From: Pseudoruegeria aquimaris
Lineage (GTDB): Bacteria; Pseudomonadota; Alphaproteobacteria; Rhodobacterales; Rhodobacteraceae
DNA length: 64,000 bases
Direction of reading: 5' to 3'
NCBI RefSeq assembly: GCF_900172235.1
Contig: NZ_FWFQ01000003.1
Coordinates: 124,001 to 188,000, forward strand
This document shows, piece by piece, positions 16,819 to 25,031 of the stretch. Numbering within the stretch: position 1 is the first letter of the stretch; each line of letters starts with the position of its first letter. Made by a program: the position numbers and the translations under genes. Under the pieces are notes generated by a model. That model was not told where the DNA came from, made no database searches, and worked only from the letters and a program-made list of their open reading frames with translations.

Positions 16819-17544
16819 ACACGTGTGCCCCGGACAGACTGGACCATGATTCGCGACGCGCTTCTTCACGAGATTGCCGAAGGCGTTCTGCGCCCCGGCG
16901 ACAAGCTGCCCACCGAGCCGCAGCTTGCCGCGCGTTTCGGGGCCGGGCGCCATTCCGTGCGCCGCGCCCTCGAGGCCTTGGCGATGCTGGGCAAGGTCAG
17001 CATTGAGCAGGGGCGCGGCACCTTCGTCGAAGAGGCGCCTCGGCTGACATATGCGATCGGCAAACGCACCCGGCTGCGCCGCAACCTGCTGCCGCAGGGC
17101 TGCGAGGTCTCGGGCCAGCTTCTGAGCAGCGAAATCGTCGAGGCCCCCGCCCCCGTGCGCCGCGCGCTTGATCTGCCTCAAGGCGCCATGGTGGTGGAAA
17201 GCCATCGCCTGACACTGGCCGACGCGGTGCCCGTGGCCTTTGGCTGGACCTGGCACCCGGCCGAGCGCTTTCGCGATTTCGCCACGCGACGCGAGGCGCT
17301 TGGCTCAACAACCGAAACCTACCGCTCCTACGGGGTAGAAGACTATTTCCGCCACGAAACCGAGATCCATGCCCGCCCCGCCAGGCCGGATGAAACGAAA
17401 ATGCTCAAGCAGCATCCGAGCCTGCCGGTGATTGAGCTGCACGCGGTCGATGTCGACCCTGAGGGTCTGCCCTTGTCGGCCAGTCGGGTGATCTGGGCCG
17501 CCGGACGGGTGAAATTCACAATGACAGGAACGCAGGATGACTGA
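16813..17544 (+). CDS. phnF: GntR/HutC-family regulator of the first phn operon
   Basis: 243 residues from the ATG at 16813 (a TTG at 16753 would add 20 poorly conserved residues). The N-terminal winged helix reads PGDKLPTEPQLAARFGAGRH followed by SVRRAL. The C-terminal UTRA ligand domain ends RVIWAAGRVKF. PhnF proteins repress phn genes. It overlaps phnG1 by 8 bp, so repressor and enzyme complex are made from one message. Confidence 0.88.
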   Translation: MNTRVPRTDWTMIRDALLHEIAEGVLRPGDKLPTEPQLAARFGAGRHSVRRALEALAMLGKVSIEQGRGTFVEEAPRLTYAIGKRTRLRRNLLPQGCEVSGQLLSSEIVEAPAPVRRALDLPQGAMVVESHRLTLADAVPVAFGWTWHPAERFRDFATRREALGSTTETYRSYGVEDYFRHETEIHARPARPDETKMLKQHPSLPVIELHAVDVDPEGLPLSASRVIWAAGRVKFTMTGTQDD

Positions 17545-17953
17545 AACCGACTCATCTCTCGATACCCTCGCCCGGGCCCGCCCCGCGCCGCTCAAGGCGC
17601 TCGGAGAACGCCTCATCGGAGCGCTGGGAGACATCGAGGTGATCCAGAGCCGCACCGGGCTGGTGATGCTGCCGATGCGCGACACGGCGCATGGCACGGC
17701 ATTTCACCTTGGTGAGGTTCTTGTGAGCGAGGCCCATATCCGCGCCCGTGGCATCGATGGCTACGGGATGCGGCGCGGGCGCGATCTTGAGGCAGCGATG
17801 GCGATGGCGCTGGTCGATCTGGCCTTGTCGCTGGAGGTCGAACCCGAGGCTTGCCGCGCGTTCATTGCCGCCGAGGCAAAGTTACAGGCTGCGGCCGATG
17901 ACGAAACGCTGCGCAAGGTCGAGGCCACCCGCGTGAAGATGGAGACATTTTGA
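17537..17953 (+). CDS. phnG: C-P lyase complex subunit PhnG (divergent, cluster 1)
   Basis: 138 residues, normal family length. With PhnH, PhnI and PhnJ it forms the core complex; PhnG helps couple the ligand to ATP in the canonical system. It keeps the central GEVLVSEAHIR and the following helix. The canonical GHAYVQGR block present in cluster 2 is replaced by GYGMRRGR, so a conserved His is Tyr here. This divergence parallels that of PhnJ1. It overlaps phnH1 by one base. Confidence 0.85.
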   Translation: MTETDSSLDTLARARPAPLKALGERLIGALGDIEVIQSRTGLVMLPMRDTAHGTAFHLGEVLVSEAHIRARGIDGYGMRRGRDLEAAMAMALVDLALSLEVEPEACRAFIAAEAKLQAAADDETLRKVEATRVKMETF

Positions 17954-18492
17954 TGATTGCCGCCATTCCCGCCTTTACCGAAGACGAGGCGCAGGCCAAT
18001 GCCGCCTTCGAGGCGCTCCTTTGGGCGCTGAGCCGCCCGGGCCAGATCCGCACCCTGCCCGCGCCGGGCGAGAGCGGGCTGATCGCCGCGTTGATCGACC
18101 GCGAGTGCAAGGTGTTCTGCGCCGATCCGCTGTTGATGCCCGCGGTGCTGCGCACAGGCGCCGAGATCGCCGAGGCAGACCGGGCCGACCACCTGTTTCT
18201 GGGAGAAATGCGGGATCTCTCGGTTCTCGACCAACTGCGCCTTGGCAGCGATCTCTACCCCGACGAGGGGGCGACGGTAATCGCGCGTGCGCGTCTTGGC
18301 GAGGGGCAGGCGCTGCGCCTCAAGGGGCCGGGCATCGATGGTTCCATGAGCCTCAGGGTGAGCGGCCTGCCCGATGGGCTGTGGCACAAGCGCGCCGATC
18401 TGATCCGTTACCCGATGGGGTTTGAGCTGATCCTGCTCGACGGCGACCGCCTCGCCGCCCTGCCCCGCTCAACATTGGTGGAGGTGCTCTGA
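17953..18492 (+). CDS. phnH: C-P lyase complex subunit PhnH (cluster 1)
   Basis: 179 residues from the ATG at 17953, whose first base is the last base of the phnG1 stop. PhnH is a dimerising scaffold related to PLP-dependent transferases but without cofactor. Recognisable features are FEALLWALSRPGQ near the N-terminus, the central GPGIDG loop and the C-terminal YPMGFELILLDGDRLAALPR segment. Confidence 0.87.
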   Translation: MIAAIPAFTEDEAQANAAFEALLWALSRPGQIRTLPAPGESGLIAALIDRECKVFCADPLLMPAVLRTGAEIAEADRADHLFLGEMRDLSVLDQLRLGSDLYPDEGATVIARARLGEGQALRLKGPGIDGSMSLRVSGLPDGLWHKRADLIRYPMGFELILLDGDRLAALPRSTLVEVL

Positions 18493-19550
18493 TGGCCTAT
18501 GTGGCAACCCGCGGCGGCGAACGCGCGATTGAACAGGCCGAACGATTGTTTCGCGCCGAAATGGGGCGGATCGAAAAGGCCCGGGTGGCCGAGCTGCGCG
18601 CCGCCCTGCCCTATCTGATCGACCGGGTGATGGGCGAAGCCTCGCTCTACGATGAAGACCTCGCCGCGCTGGCATTGGCGCAGACGGGGGGTGAGCTGTC
18701 GGAGGCGGTCTTGCTGCTGCGCGCCTGGCGCACCACCCAGCCGCGGCTGGCCACCGCCGAGGTGATCGAGCAGGACGGGCTGTTCACCCACCGGCGGATT
18801 TCGGCGGCGTTCAAGGATATTCCGGGCGGGCAGATCCTTGGGCCGACGCTGGATTACTCGCACCGGGTGCTGGCCACCGAGGTGTTGCAGGGCGACGCTT
18901 TTACGCCCGACCCGGTGACGCCCGCCCAGGCGCCGGCGCCCGCGCACCAGCCCTCGGTGAGCACCTGGCAGGCGGAAAACGAGCTTGTGGATCTGCCCGA
19001 ACCGGACCCGGCCAAAGGCGGCGACATCCCCGACCTCACGCGCGAGCCGCTGCTGTTTCCGTCCAGGCGCGCCCATACCCTGCAAAGCCTCGCGCGGGCC
19101 GAAACGGGCGGCGTGCTGGCGCTGGGGTACGCCGCGATGCGCGGCTATGGCCAGGCCCACCCGACGGTGAACGAGCTGCGTCTGGCGGAGGCCGAGATCG
19201 TGGTGACCCACCCCGACGGGCGCCGCTTTTCGGCCGGGCGCGTGAAGGTCAGCGAAGCGGAGGTCGTTGACAAGAAAGGCGAAAAACTCTCGCTCGGCTT
19301 TGCCGCCACCTTCGGCTGGAACGAGATCAAATGCATCGCCGCCGCGACGCTTGATCTCAACAGCCCCGGCGCCGAGAAGGGCGCGCCCACCGAAGAAGAG
19401 TTCTTTCTCTATCACACCGAGGGCGTCGAAAGCTCGGGCTTCTGCATCCATTTCAAGCTGCCCCACTACGTGACCTTCCAGTCGTCGCTCGACGCCATGC
19501 GCGATGCAAAAGCGAAACGGGCGGCCAAATCCGGGGAGCCGGCGCAATGA
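18492..19550 (+). CDS. phnI: C-P lyase complex subunit PhnI (cluster 1)
   Basis: 352 residues. PhnI is the nucleosidase-like subunit that attaches the phosphonate to ribose triphosphate. Conserved blocks: GGERAIEQAE, LIDRVMGEAS, RRISAAFKDIPGGQILGPTLDYSHR and the C-terminal FCIHFKLPHYV. The H-x4-H pair in IHFKLPH corresponds to the zinc site at the PhnI-PhnJ interface in E. coli, so that metal site is kept although PhnJ1 has lost its Fe-S ligands. A Pro/Ala-rich linker (about residues 138-160) is longer than usual. Confidence 0.87.
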   Translation: MAYVATRGGERAIEQAERLFRAEMGRIEKARVAELRAALPYLIDRVMGEASLYDEDLAALALAQTGGELSEAVLLLRAWRTTQPRLATAEVIEQDGLFTHRRISAAFKDIPGGQILGPTLDYSHRVLATEVLQGDAFTPDPVTPAQAPAPAHQPSVSTWQAENELVDLPEPDPAKGGDIPDLTREPLLFPSRRAHTLQSLARAETGGVLALGYAAMRGYGQAHPTVNELRLAEAEIVVTHPDGRRFSAGRVKVSEAEVVDKKGEKLSLGFAATFGWNEIKCIAAATLDLNSPGAEKGAPTEEEFFLYHTEGVESSGFCIHFKLPHYVTFQSSLDAMRDAKAKRAAKSGEPAQ

Positions 19551-20458
19551 GTCTTTCCGATCTTGCCAAACCCTGGGCCGCCATGAGCTATGGTTTCCTT
19601 GACGCTTCAGCCAAGCGCGAGCTGCGCCGCAAGATGGTCAAGGCCGTCGCCGTGCCCGGCTGCCAGATGCCTTATGCCAGCCGCGAGGTGCCGATGGCGC
19701 GCGGCTGGGGCACGGGGGGCTTGCAGGTGTCGCTCACGCTCATCAACCCCAAAAGCGTGGTCAAGGTGATCGATCAGGGGGCGGATGACAGCGTGAACGC
19801 CGCCTCGATCCGCCGCTTTCTGGCCCGCGTCTCGGGGGCGATGACCACCACCGACACCCTCACCGCCAGCCTGATCCAATCGCGCCACCGCATCCCGGAG
19901 GAAAAGCTTTCCGACAACCAAGTGCTGGTGCTGCAGGTGCCCAACCCCGAGCCGCTGCGCCCGGTGCAGCCCAATATGTCGATCGCGCGGCAGATGCATG
20001 CCGATGCCGATTACAGCCGGATGTGGCTCCAGCTTTACGAGCAGATCGTGTGCTCGGGAAGGGTGATGCAGGGCGCCTCCTACCCTTCGCTGGTCAATGG
20101 CCGCCACGTGATGACACCTTCGCCGATCCCGCGCTGGGACGTGCCCAAGCTGCACATGGCCGAGCACCTGACGATCCTGTCGGCCGGGCGCGAAAAGCGG
20201 CTGTTCGCGGTGCCGCCCTTTACAAGGGTCGAGCCTCTGGTGTTTGACGATGTGCCCTTTCAGGTCGAGGACCACGCCGATCTGAGCTGCTACCGCTCCG
20301 GCGCGCGTGGCTTTTTCATGAACGAGATCCCGCAAGACGACGGCACGTCGCAATACGAGCTTTCCGACAGCGAATATGGCGTGAAAACCATCCGCGACCG
20401 CGAAGGCGATCCGGTGCGCTTTGGCGAAACATGGTACAAGAACGGAAAATTCTCATGA
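19547..20458 (+). CDS. phnJ: PhnJ homologue lacking the radical-SAM cysteines (cluster 1)
   Basis: 303 residues. The overall PhnJ sequence is clear: VPGCQMPYASRE with the equivalent of Gly32, GWGTGGLQVS, VIDQGADDSVNAASIRRF, SRHRIPEEKLSDNQ, MTPSPIPRWD and GREKRLFAVPPFTRVE. In canonical PhnJ three cysteines bind a 4Fe-4S cluster and a fourth forms the thiyl radical (C-x2-C ... CSDxDYC). Here the region reads LSCYRSGARG ... YELSDSEYG: the first Cys remains, and the others align with Ser, Leu and Gly. Radical-SAM cleavage by the known mechanism is therefore not expected. The frame is intact and coupled on both sides, which argues for selection rather than decay. Confidence 0.88.
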   Translation: MSLSDLAKPWAAMSYGFLDASAKRELRRKMVKAVAVPGCQMPYASREVPMARGWGTGGLQVSLTLINPKSVVKVIDQGADDSVNAASIRRFLARVSGAMTTTDTLTASLIQSRHRIPEEKLSDNQVLVLQVPNPEPLRPVQPNMSIARQMHADADYSRMWLQLYEQIVCSGRVMQGASYPSLVNGRHVMTPSPIPRWDVPKLHMAEHLTILSAGREKRLFAVPPFTRVEPLVFDDVPFQVEDHADLSCYRSGARGFFMNEIPQDDGTSQYELSDSEYGVKTIRDREGDPVRFGETWYKNGKFS

Positions 20459-21255
20459 CCACGATGACACTGGAGCCGCCCCGGCTGGTGCGCACCAAGC
20501 CCTTGCTCGAAATCCGCGATGTTTCGCGCTCTTACGGCGAGGTGCGCGCCCTGCACAAGGTCTCTGCCACCGCCTATCCCGGCGAGGTGCTGGGGATCGT
20601 CGGCGAGAGCGGATCGGGCAAGTCCACGCTTCTGCGGATGATGAACCTTGAGGAACTGCCCGACAGCGGCAGTTACCACCTCGATCTGCCCGACACGCCG
20701 GGCGATCTGTTCGAGCTTGACCGGTTTGCGCGGCGCATGCTCTGCGCCACCAGGATCGGCATCGTCTACCAGAACCCGCATCTGGGGCTGCTCATGAAGC
20801 ACTCAAGCTCCGGCAACGTGGCCGAGCGGCTGCTGATCGCCGGGGAGCGGCGCTTTGGTGTGCTGCGCGAAAAGGCGCGCGAGGCGCTTTCGGCTTCGGA
20901 ATTTCCGCTCGAGCGGCTGGATGCGCCGCCGATCGAACTTTCGGGCGGTATGCAGCAACGGGTGCAACTGGCCAAGGCAATCGCGCTGGAGCCCGCGCTC
21001 TTGCTGCTCGATGAACCCACCACCGGGCTAGACGTCTCAGTTCAGGCGCTGTTGCTCGACACCCTCAAACGCCTGCAGCAGGAGCGCAAGATCACCATGG
21101 TGATCGTCTCCCACGATCTTGGCGTCATCCGCACCCTTGCCGACCGGGTGATGGTGATGCGACGGGGCGAGGTGGTCGAGGTCGGGCTGGCCGATCAGGT
21201 ATTCCAAGACCCCCAACATCCCTATACGCAACAACTGGTGCACGCCAAGCTATGA
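20455..21255 (+). CDS. phnK: PhnK-type ABC ATPase (cluster 1)
   Basis: 266 residues from the ATG overlapping the phnJ1 stop. Walker A GESGSGKST, signature LSGGMQQRVQLAK, Walker B LLLLDEPTTGLD, H-loop VSHDLG. PhnK binds the PhnG-J core and drives conformational change; it is not a transporter subunit. The C-terminal DPQHPYTQQLV is typical of the PhnK/oligopeptide ATPase group. Confidence 0.9.
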   Translation: MTTMTLEPPRLVRTKPLLEIRDVSRSYGEVRALHKVSATAYPGEVLGIVGESGSGKSTLLRMMNLEELPDSGSYHLDLPDTPGDLFELDRFARRMLCATRIGIVYQNPHLGLLMKHSSSGNVAERLLIAGERRFGVLREKAREALSASEFPLERLDAPPIELSGGMQQRVQLAKAIALEPALLLLDEPTTGLDVSVQALLLDTLKRLQQERKITMVIVSHDLGVIRTLADRVMVMRRGEVVEVGLADQVFQDPQHPYTQQLVHAKL

Positions 21256-21971
21256 CCCGCGTTCTCGATATTCAGGCCCTTTCAAAGGGATTCTCGCTGC
21301 ACCATCTTGGGCAGGACATTGCCGCCTTCGATGCGATCAGCTTCTCGCTCGATGCCGGCGAATTCGTGCTGATCAAGGGCATAAACGGGGCCGGCAAATC
21401 GACCCTCCTGCGCACGATCTACCGCAGTTACCTGCCGCGCGGCGGGGCCGTGGTGTTCCATTCCGCCCATGGGCCGATTGATCTGGCGCGCGCGGCGGAT
21501 GTCGATATCGCCCATCTGCGCCGCACCGAGATCGGCTTCGTCACCCAGTTCCTGAACGCCCGCCCGCGCGTCAGTGCCGAGGCGCTGGTGGCCGAACCCC
21601 TGCGCCTTGCCGGTGAAAGTGCCGACGCCGCCTTGCACACGGCGCGCGGCTGGTTGTCCACATTCGGGGTGAAGGAGGAACTGTGGCAGGCCTATCCCTC
21701 GACCTTCTCGGGCGGCGAGCAACAGAAGGTCAACCTCGCCCGCGCGCTGATCCTGCCGCGCAAGCTGATCCTCTTGGATGAGCCGACCGCCTCGCTTGAC
21801 GCGGGCGCACGCGCCGCGCTTGTGGCGCGGTTGGCCGAGCTGAAGGAAAACGGAGCCGCCATGCTGGGCGTGTTCCACCACCCCGGCGATGTGGCGGATC
21901 TGATCGACCGGGTGATCGACCTCACCCCCGATGCCGCGCCAGAAGAGGACCGCGAAGATGTGGCTGTCTGA
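21252..21971 (+). CDS. phnL: PhnL-type ABC ATPase (cluster 1)
   Basis: 239 residues. Walker A GINGAGKST, signature FSGGEQQKVNLAR, Walker B LILLDEPTASLD. PhnL pairs with PhnK on the core complex. It overlaps phnK1 by 4 bp and phnM1 by 14 bp. Confidence 0.9.
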   Translation: MTRVLDIQALSKGFSLHHLGQDIAAFDAISFSLDAGEFVLIKGINGAGKSTLLRTIYRSYLPRGGAVVFHSAHGPIDLARAADVDIAHLRRTEIGFVTQFLNARPRVSAEALVAEPLRLAGESADAALHTARGWLSTFGVKEELWQAYPSTFSGGEQQKVNLARALILPRKLILLDEPTASLDAGARAALVARLAELKENGAAMLGVFHHPGDVADLIDRVIDLTPDAAPEEDREDVAV

Positions 21972-23121
21972 TTTCACTCTCGTTCTGCCCGATCGCGTGA
22001 TCGAACACGGATCGTTGCGGCTGGAAGCGGGCCGGATCGCCGAGATCGCCGAAGCCCCCGTGCCGGGCGGGCTGCATGGCGCGGGGATGACCATCATGCC
22101 CGGCTTCATCGACATGCACGGCGACATGATCGAGCTTGAACTCGAGCCGCGGCCACGGGTGGATTTTCCGATGGAGGTGGCGGTGAGCCATCTCGACGCA
22201 CGCCTTGCCGCAAGCGGGGTCACAACGGCCTATGCCGGGGTATCCTTTTCGCGCACCGCTGCTGAGGGTGAACGGCGCTCCTTCGAGCATACCAGCGCCA
22301 TCATTCGGGCGCTCAAGGACAACATGGCGGGGCTGCGCGTCGATCATCGTATCCACGCGCGGTTTGACATGACCTATACCGATGCGATCGGAGCGCTCGA
22401 AGGGTTGCTTGACGCCGGCGCGGTGGATCTGGTGTCGGTCATGGATCACACGCCGGGCCAGGGCCAATACCGCGACATCGAAAAACTGATCGCCTACCGC
22501 ATGAAAGGCGGCAAGTGCGAAGAGCAGGCGCGGTCCGAAATTCAAAACCGGTTGGACAATGCCATTTCGACCGAGCAGATGCTGCGCAACCTGCAAGAGG
22601 TTTCGCGCCTGTGCAAAGCCTACGGCGTGGCGATGGCCAGCCATGACGATGACACGGTCGAAAAGACGGAATTGATGGCAGATATCGGGGCCGTCATCAG
22701 CGAATTTCCAGTCACGATCGAAGCCGCCCGAACGGCCGCCGCGCGGGGCCTCATGATTGCCATGGGCGCGCCCAATGCCATGCGCGGGCAGAGCTATTCG
22801 GGAAATCTCTCGGCCCGCGAGGCCCATGCGGCCGGCCTTTTGCACATTCTGGCCGCCGACTATCACCCGGCGGCCATCCTGCCCGCCATCCGCGCGCTTG
22901 CCGCGACCGACCCCGACGGGCTTGTCGGCGCGGTGCGGCTTGCAACGGCCAACCCCGCCCGGGCGCTTGGGCTGGACGACCGAGGCGAGATCGCCCCCGG
23001 CAAGCGCGCCGATCTGGTGATCGTCGACGGGCGCGACCGGGTGGTCACGACGCTGTGTGAGGGAAGCAGGATCTATTCCAATGGTCACCTCGAAAACCTG
23101 CCGGTACCTGCCGTCGCCTGA
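21958..23121 (+). CDS. phnM: PhnM, ribosyl-phosphonate triphosphate diphosphatase (cluster 1)
   Basis: 387 residues from the ATG at 21958, preceded by GAGGA; an earlier in-frame start at 21931 lies deeper inside phnL1. PhnM releases pyrophosphate from the ribose-5-triphosphate intermediate. Metal-binding blocks are DMHGDMIELELEPRP, VMDHTPGQGQYRD, ASHDDDT and MGAPNAMRG. The C-terminal GLDDRGEIAPGKRADLVIVD is standard. Presence of PhnM implies that the PhnJ1 system still makes a ribose-triphosphate adduct. Confidence 0.9.
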   Translation: MWLSDFTLVLPDRVIEHGSLRLEAGRIAEIAEAPVPGGLHGAGMTIMPGFIDMHGDMIELELEPRPRVDFPMEVAVSHLDARLAASGVTTAYAGVSFSRTAAEGERRSFEHTSAIIRALKDNMAGLRVDHRIHARFDMTYTDAIGALEGLLDAGAVDLVSVMDHTPGQGQYRDIEKLIAYRMKGGKCEEQARSEIQNRLDNAISTEQMLRNLQEVSRLCKAYGVAMASHDDDTVEKTELMADIGAVISEFPVTIEAARTAAARGLMIAMGAPNAMRGQSYSGNLSAREAHAAGLLHILAADYHPAAILPAIRALAATDPDGLVGAVRLATANPARALGLDDRGEIAPGKRADLVIVDGRDRVVTTLCEGSRIYSNGHLENLPVPAVA

Positions 23122-23133
23122 GGCCAGTCCGAT

Positions 23134-23151
23134 CCGTCAACAAACTTTCAT
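23134..23151 (+). promoter_or_regulatory. Candidate Pho box upstream of phnC1
   Basis: CCGTCAA-CAAA-CTTTCAT, then AATC and a weaker GCTGCAC: 7-mers at 11-base spacing as PhoB sites are arranged. It is about 70 bp before the phnC1 start, so the transporter half of cluster 1 may have its own promoter. Confidence 0.45.
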
Positions 23152-23198
23152 AATCGCTGCACAGCGCTGTTACGAATAGTGGGGGACATTGGCGGCAT

Positions 23199-23214
23199 AT
23201 TCATTCGGATGAGT
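23199..23214. promoter_or_regulatory. Candidate PhnF operator before phnC1
   Basis: ATTCA-TTCGGA-TGAGT is the reverse complement, with one mismatch, of the element at the phnF1 start. It overlaps the phnC1 ribosome site (GGATGAG), so a bound repressor would block initiation of the transporter message. Confidence 0.5.
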
Positions 23215-23218
23215 CGCC

Positions 23219-24019
23219 ATGCCTGACAGCCTGAACCTGATCAACGTCTCGCGCCACTTTGGCAATACCAAAGCTGTTGACAATGTCTCCCTTGATATCC
23301 CCCCGGGCCAGTTTGTCGGCGTGATCGGCCGATCCGGCGCGGGCAAATCGACCATGCTACGCCTGATCAACCGGCTGATCGACCCGACCGAGGGCGAGAT
23401 TCGCTACGGTGACCGGGTGGTGACCCAGCTCAAGGGCAAGGCGCTGCGTGACTGGCGGCGCGACTGCGCAATGATCTTCCAGCAGTTCAACCTTGTTGAC
23501 CGGCTCGACGTGCTCACCAATGTGCTCATCGGGCGGCTGGCCGAGCGCGGCTTTGTCTCCTCGATGCTGATGCGTTTCACCGACGAAGAGCGCACGATGG
23601 CCATTCAGGCCCTCGACCGGCTTGATCTGGTGCCGCAGACGCTGCAGCGCGCCGGCACGCTTTCGGGTGGCCAGCAGCAGCGCGTGGCGATTGCCAAGGC
23701 GCTGGTGCAGCAGCCAAGGATCATGCTCGCCGACGAGCCCATCGCCTCGCTCGATCCGGCCAACGCCACGCTGGTGATGGATGGCTTGCGCGCGATCAAC
23801 CGCGAAGACGGCATCACCGTTCTGGTGAACCTGCACACGCTCGACACCGCGCGCGCCTATTGCGACCGGATCGTCGCCATGCGCGACGGGCGGGTGATGT
23901 TTGACGGCAGCCCCTGCCAGCTCACCAATGACGTGGTGCGCGACATTTACGGCACCGAAGGCCTGCAAGAGTTCAACGAAGCCGCCACCTCGACCCAGAA
24001 GGTCGCGGTGATGGCCTGA
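23219..24019 (+). CDS. phnC: Phosphonate ABC transporter ATP-binding protein (cluster 1)
   Basis: 266 residues. Walker [10 protein letters not shown], signature [13 protein letters not shown], Walker [13 protein letters not shown], then [15 protein letters not shown] as in PhnC. It powers import through the two PhnE subunits. About 55% of residues appear shared by eye with PhnC2 of the second cluster. Confidence 0.93.
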   Translation: MPDSLNLINVSRHFGNTKAVDNVSLDIPPGQFVGVIGRSGAGKSTMLRLINRLIDPTEGEIRYGDRVVTQLKGKALRDWRRDCAMIFQQFNLVDRLDVLTNVLIGRLAERGFVSSMLMRFTDEERTMAIQALDRLDLVPQTLQRAGTLSGGQQQRVAIAKALVQQPRIMLADEPIASLDPANATLVMDGLRAINREDGITVLVNLHTLDTARAYCDRIVAMRDGRVMFDGSPCQLTNDVVRDIYGTEGLQEFNEAATSTQKVAVMA

Positions 24020-24052
24020 TCCCCGAAGAAGCGCAACAAAGGGAGCCCCAAC

Positions 24053-24970
24053 ATGCGTTTGTTTGCTACCACCGCCCTGGCGATGCTTGTCGCCGTGCCC
24101 GCCCTCGCCGATGGCTGGCGCGACGATTATCAGGTCGTCAAGTTCGGCATTCTCTCCGGCGAAAACGAAAAAGATCGCCTTCAGCGCAACGAGCCGCTGC
24201 GCGCCTATCTGGCCAAAAAGCTCGGCGTTGATGTCGAGATCTTCACCGCTGGCAATTACGACGGCGTGATTCAGGCGATTGCCGCCGACCAGATCGAGAT
24301 TGCCCGCTTTGGCTCGTCGTCCTTCGCCGCCGCCTACACCGCCACCGATGGCGGCGTGGTGCCGACGCTGACCACGATCAAGGCCGACGGTAACACCGGC
24401 TACCATTCGATCGTGGTGACCCGCTGCGACAGCGGCATCAAGAGCCTCGAAGATGCCAAGGGCAAGGTGCACGCCTTTGCCGACCCGGATTCGACCTCCG
24501 GTTACGCCGTGCCCTATTTCAACATGGTCACCCGCGAAGGCTTCAAGCCCGAAGAGCATTTCGGCACGGTTACCTTCTCGGGCTCGCATGAGGCGGGCGT
24601 GCAGGGCGTCTTTAACGGCACCTTCGACACCGCCTCGACCTGGCAGAGCAATGACGAAGACGGCGTTTACCAGCGTATGGAGCGCAAGGGCATGATCGAG
24701 CCCGGCGTGGTTTGCAAGATCTGGGAGAGCCCGGAAATCACCTCCGGCCCCTGGACCTTCCGCGCCAACCTGCCCGAAGACATGATCGCCGAGATCACCG
24801 ACGCCATCGAAGCCTTCCCGACCGAAGACCCGGAAGGCTTCAAGGTCTACAGCGGTTGGACCGCCGACAACCCCAACCCGCAGGTTGGCTTCTCGCGCGT
24901 CAATCTCGAGCGTTACCAGTGGATCATCGACATGCGCGACTGGCTGAAAAAGCAGCGCCGCGGCGGCTGA
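24053..24970 (+). CDS. phnD: Phosphonate-type solute-binding protein (cluster 1)
   Basis: 305 residues with signal peptide LALAMLVAVPALA-like (residues 7-19). The PhnD pattern is present: KFGILSGENEKDRLQRNEPL, NYDGVIQAI, IARFGSSSFAAAY, GYHSIVVTRCDSGI and FADPDSTSGYAVPYF. The helix-capping Ser/Thr residues that bind the phosphono group (STSG) are kept. GGAGCC precedes the ATG. Ligand is inferred from family. Confidence 0.92.
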   Translation: MRLFATTALAMLVAVPALADGWRDDYQVVKFGILSGENEKDRLQRNEPLRAYLAKKLGVDVEIFTAGNYDGVIQAIAADQIEIARFGSSSFAAAYTATDGGVVPTLTTIKADGNTGYHSIVVTRCDSGIKSLEDAKGKVHAFADPDSTSGYAVPYFNMVTREGFKPEEHFGTVTFSGSHEAGVQGVFNGTFDTASTWQSNDEDGVYQRMERKGMIEPGVVCKIWESPEITSGPWTFRANLPEDMIAEITDAIEAFPTEDPEGFKVYSGWTADNPNPQVGFSRVNLERYQWIIDMRDWLKKQRRGG

Positions 24971-24987
24971 CACGCTACCAATTGTGC

Positions 24988-25009
24988 GGGGCGGGCTATT
25001 GCCCGCCCC
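24988..25009 (+). repeat. Hairpin between phnD1 and phnE1
   Basis: Perfect 9-bp stem GGGGCGGGC/GCCCGCCCC with TATT loop. Placed just after the binding-protein gene, as in the Ugp-like and phn2 operons; likely raises the relative level of PhnD message. Confidence 0.55.
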
Positions 25010-25031
25010 TTGCTTGCTTTCGGGGGATATC

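Noticed and set aside
19547-20458. PhnJ1 as a pseudogene
   Set aside because: The frame is full length, coupled to phnI1 and phnK1 by overlaps, and most family motifs are intact; only the cysteine region differs.
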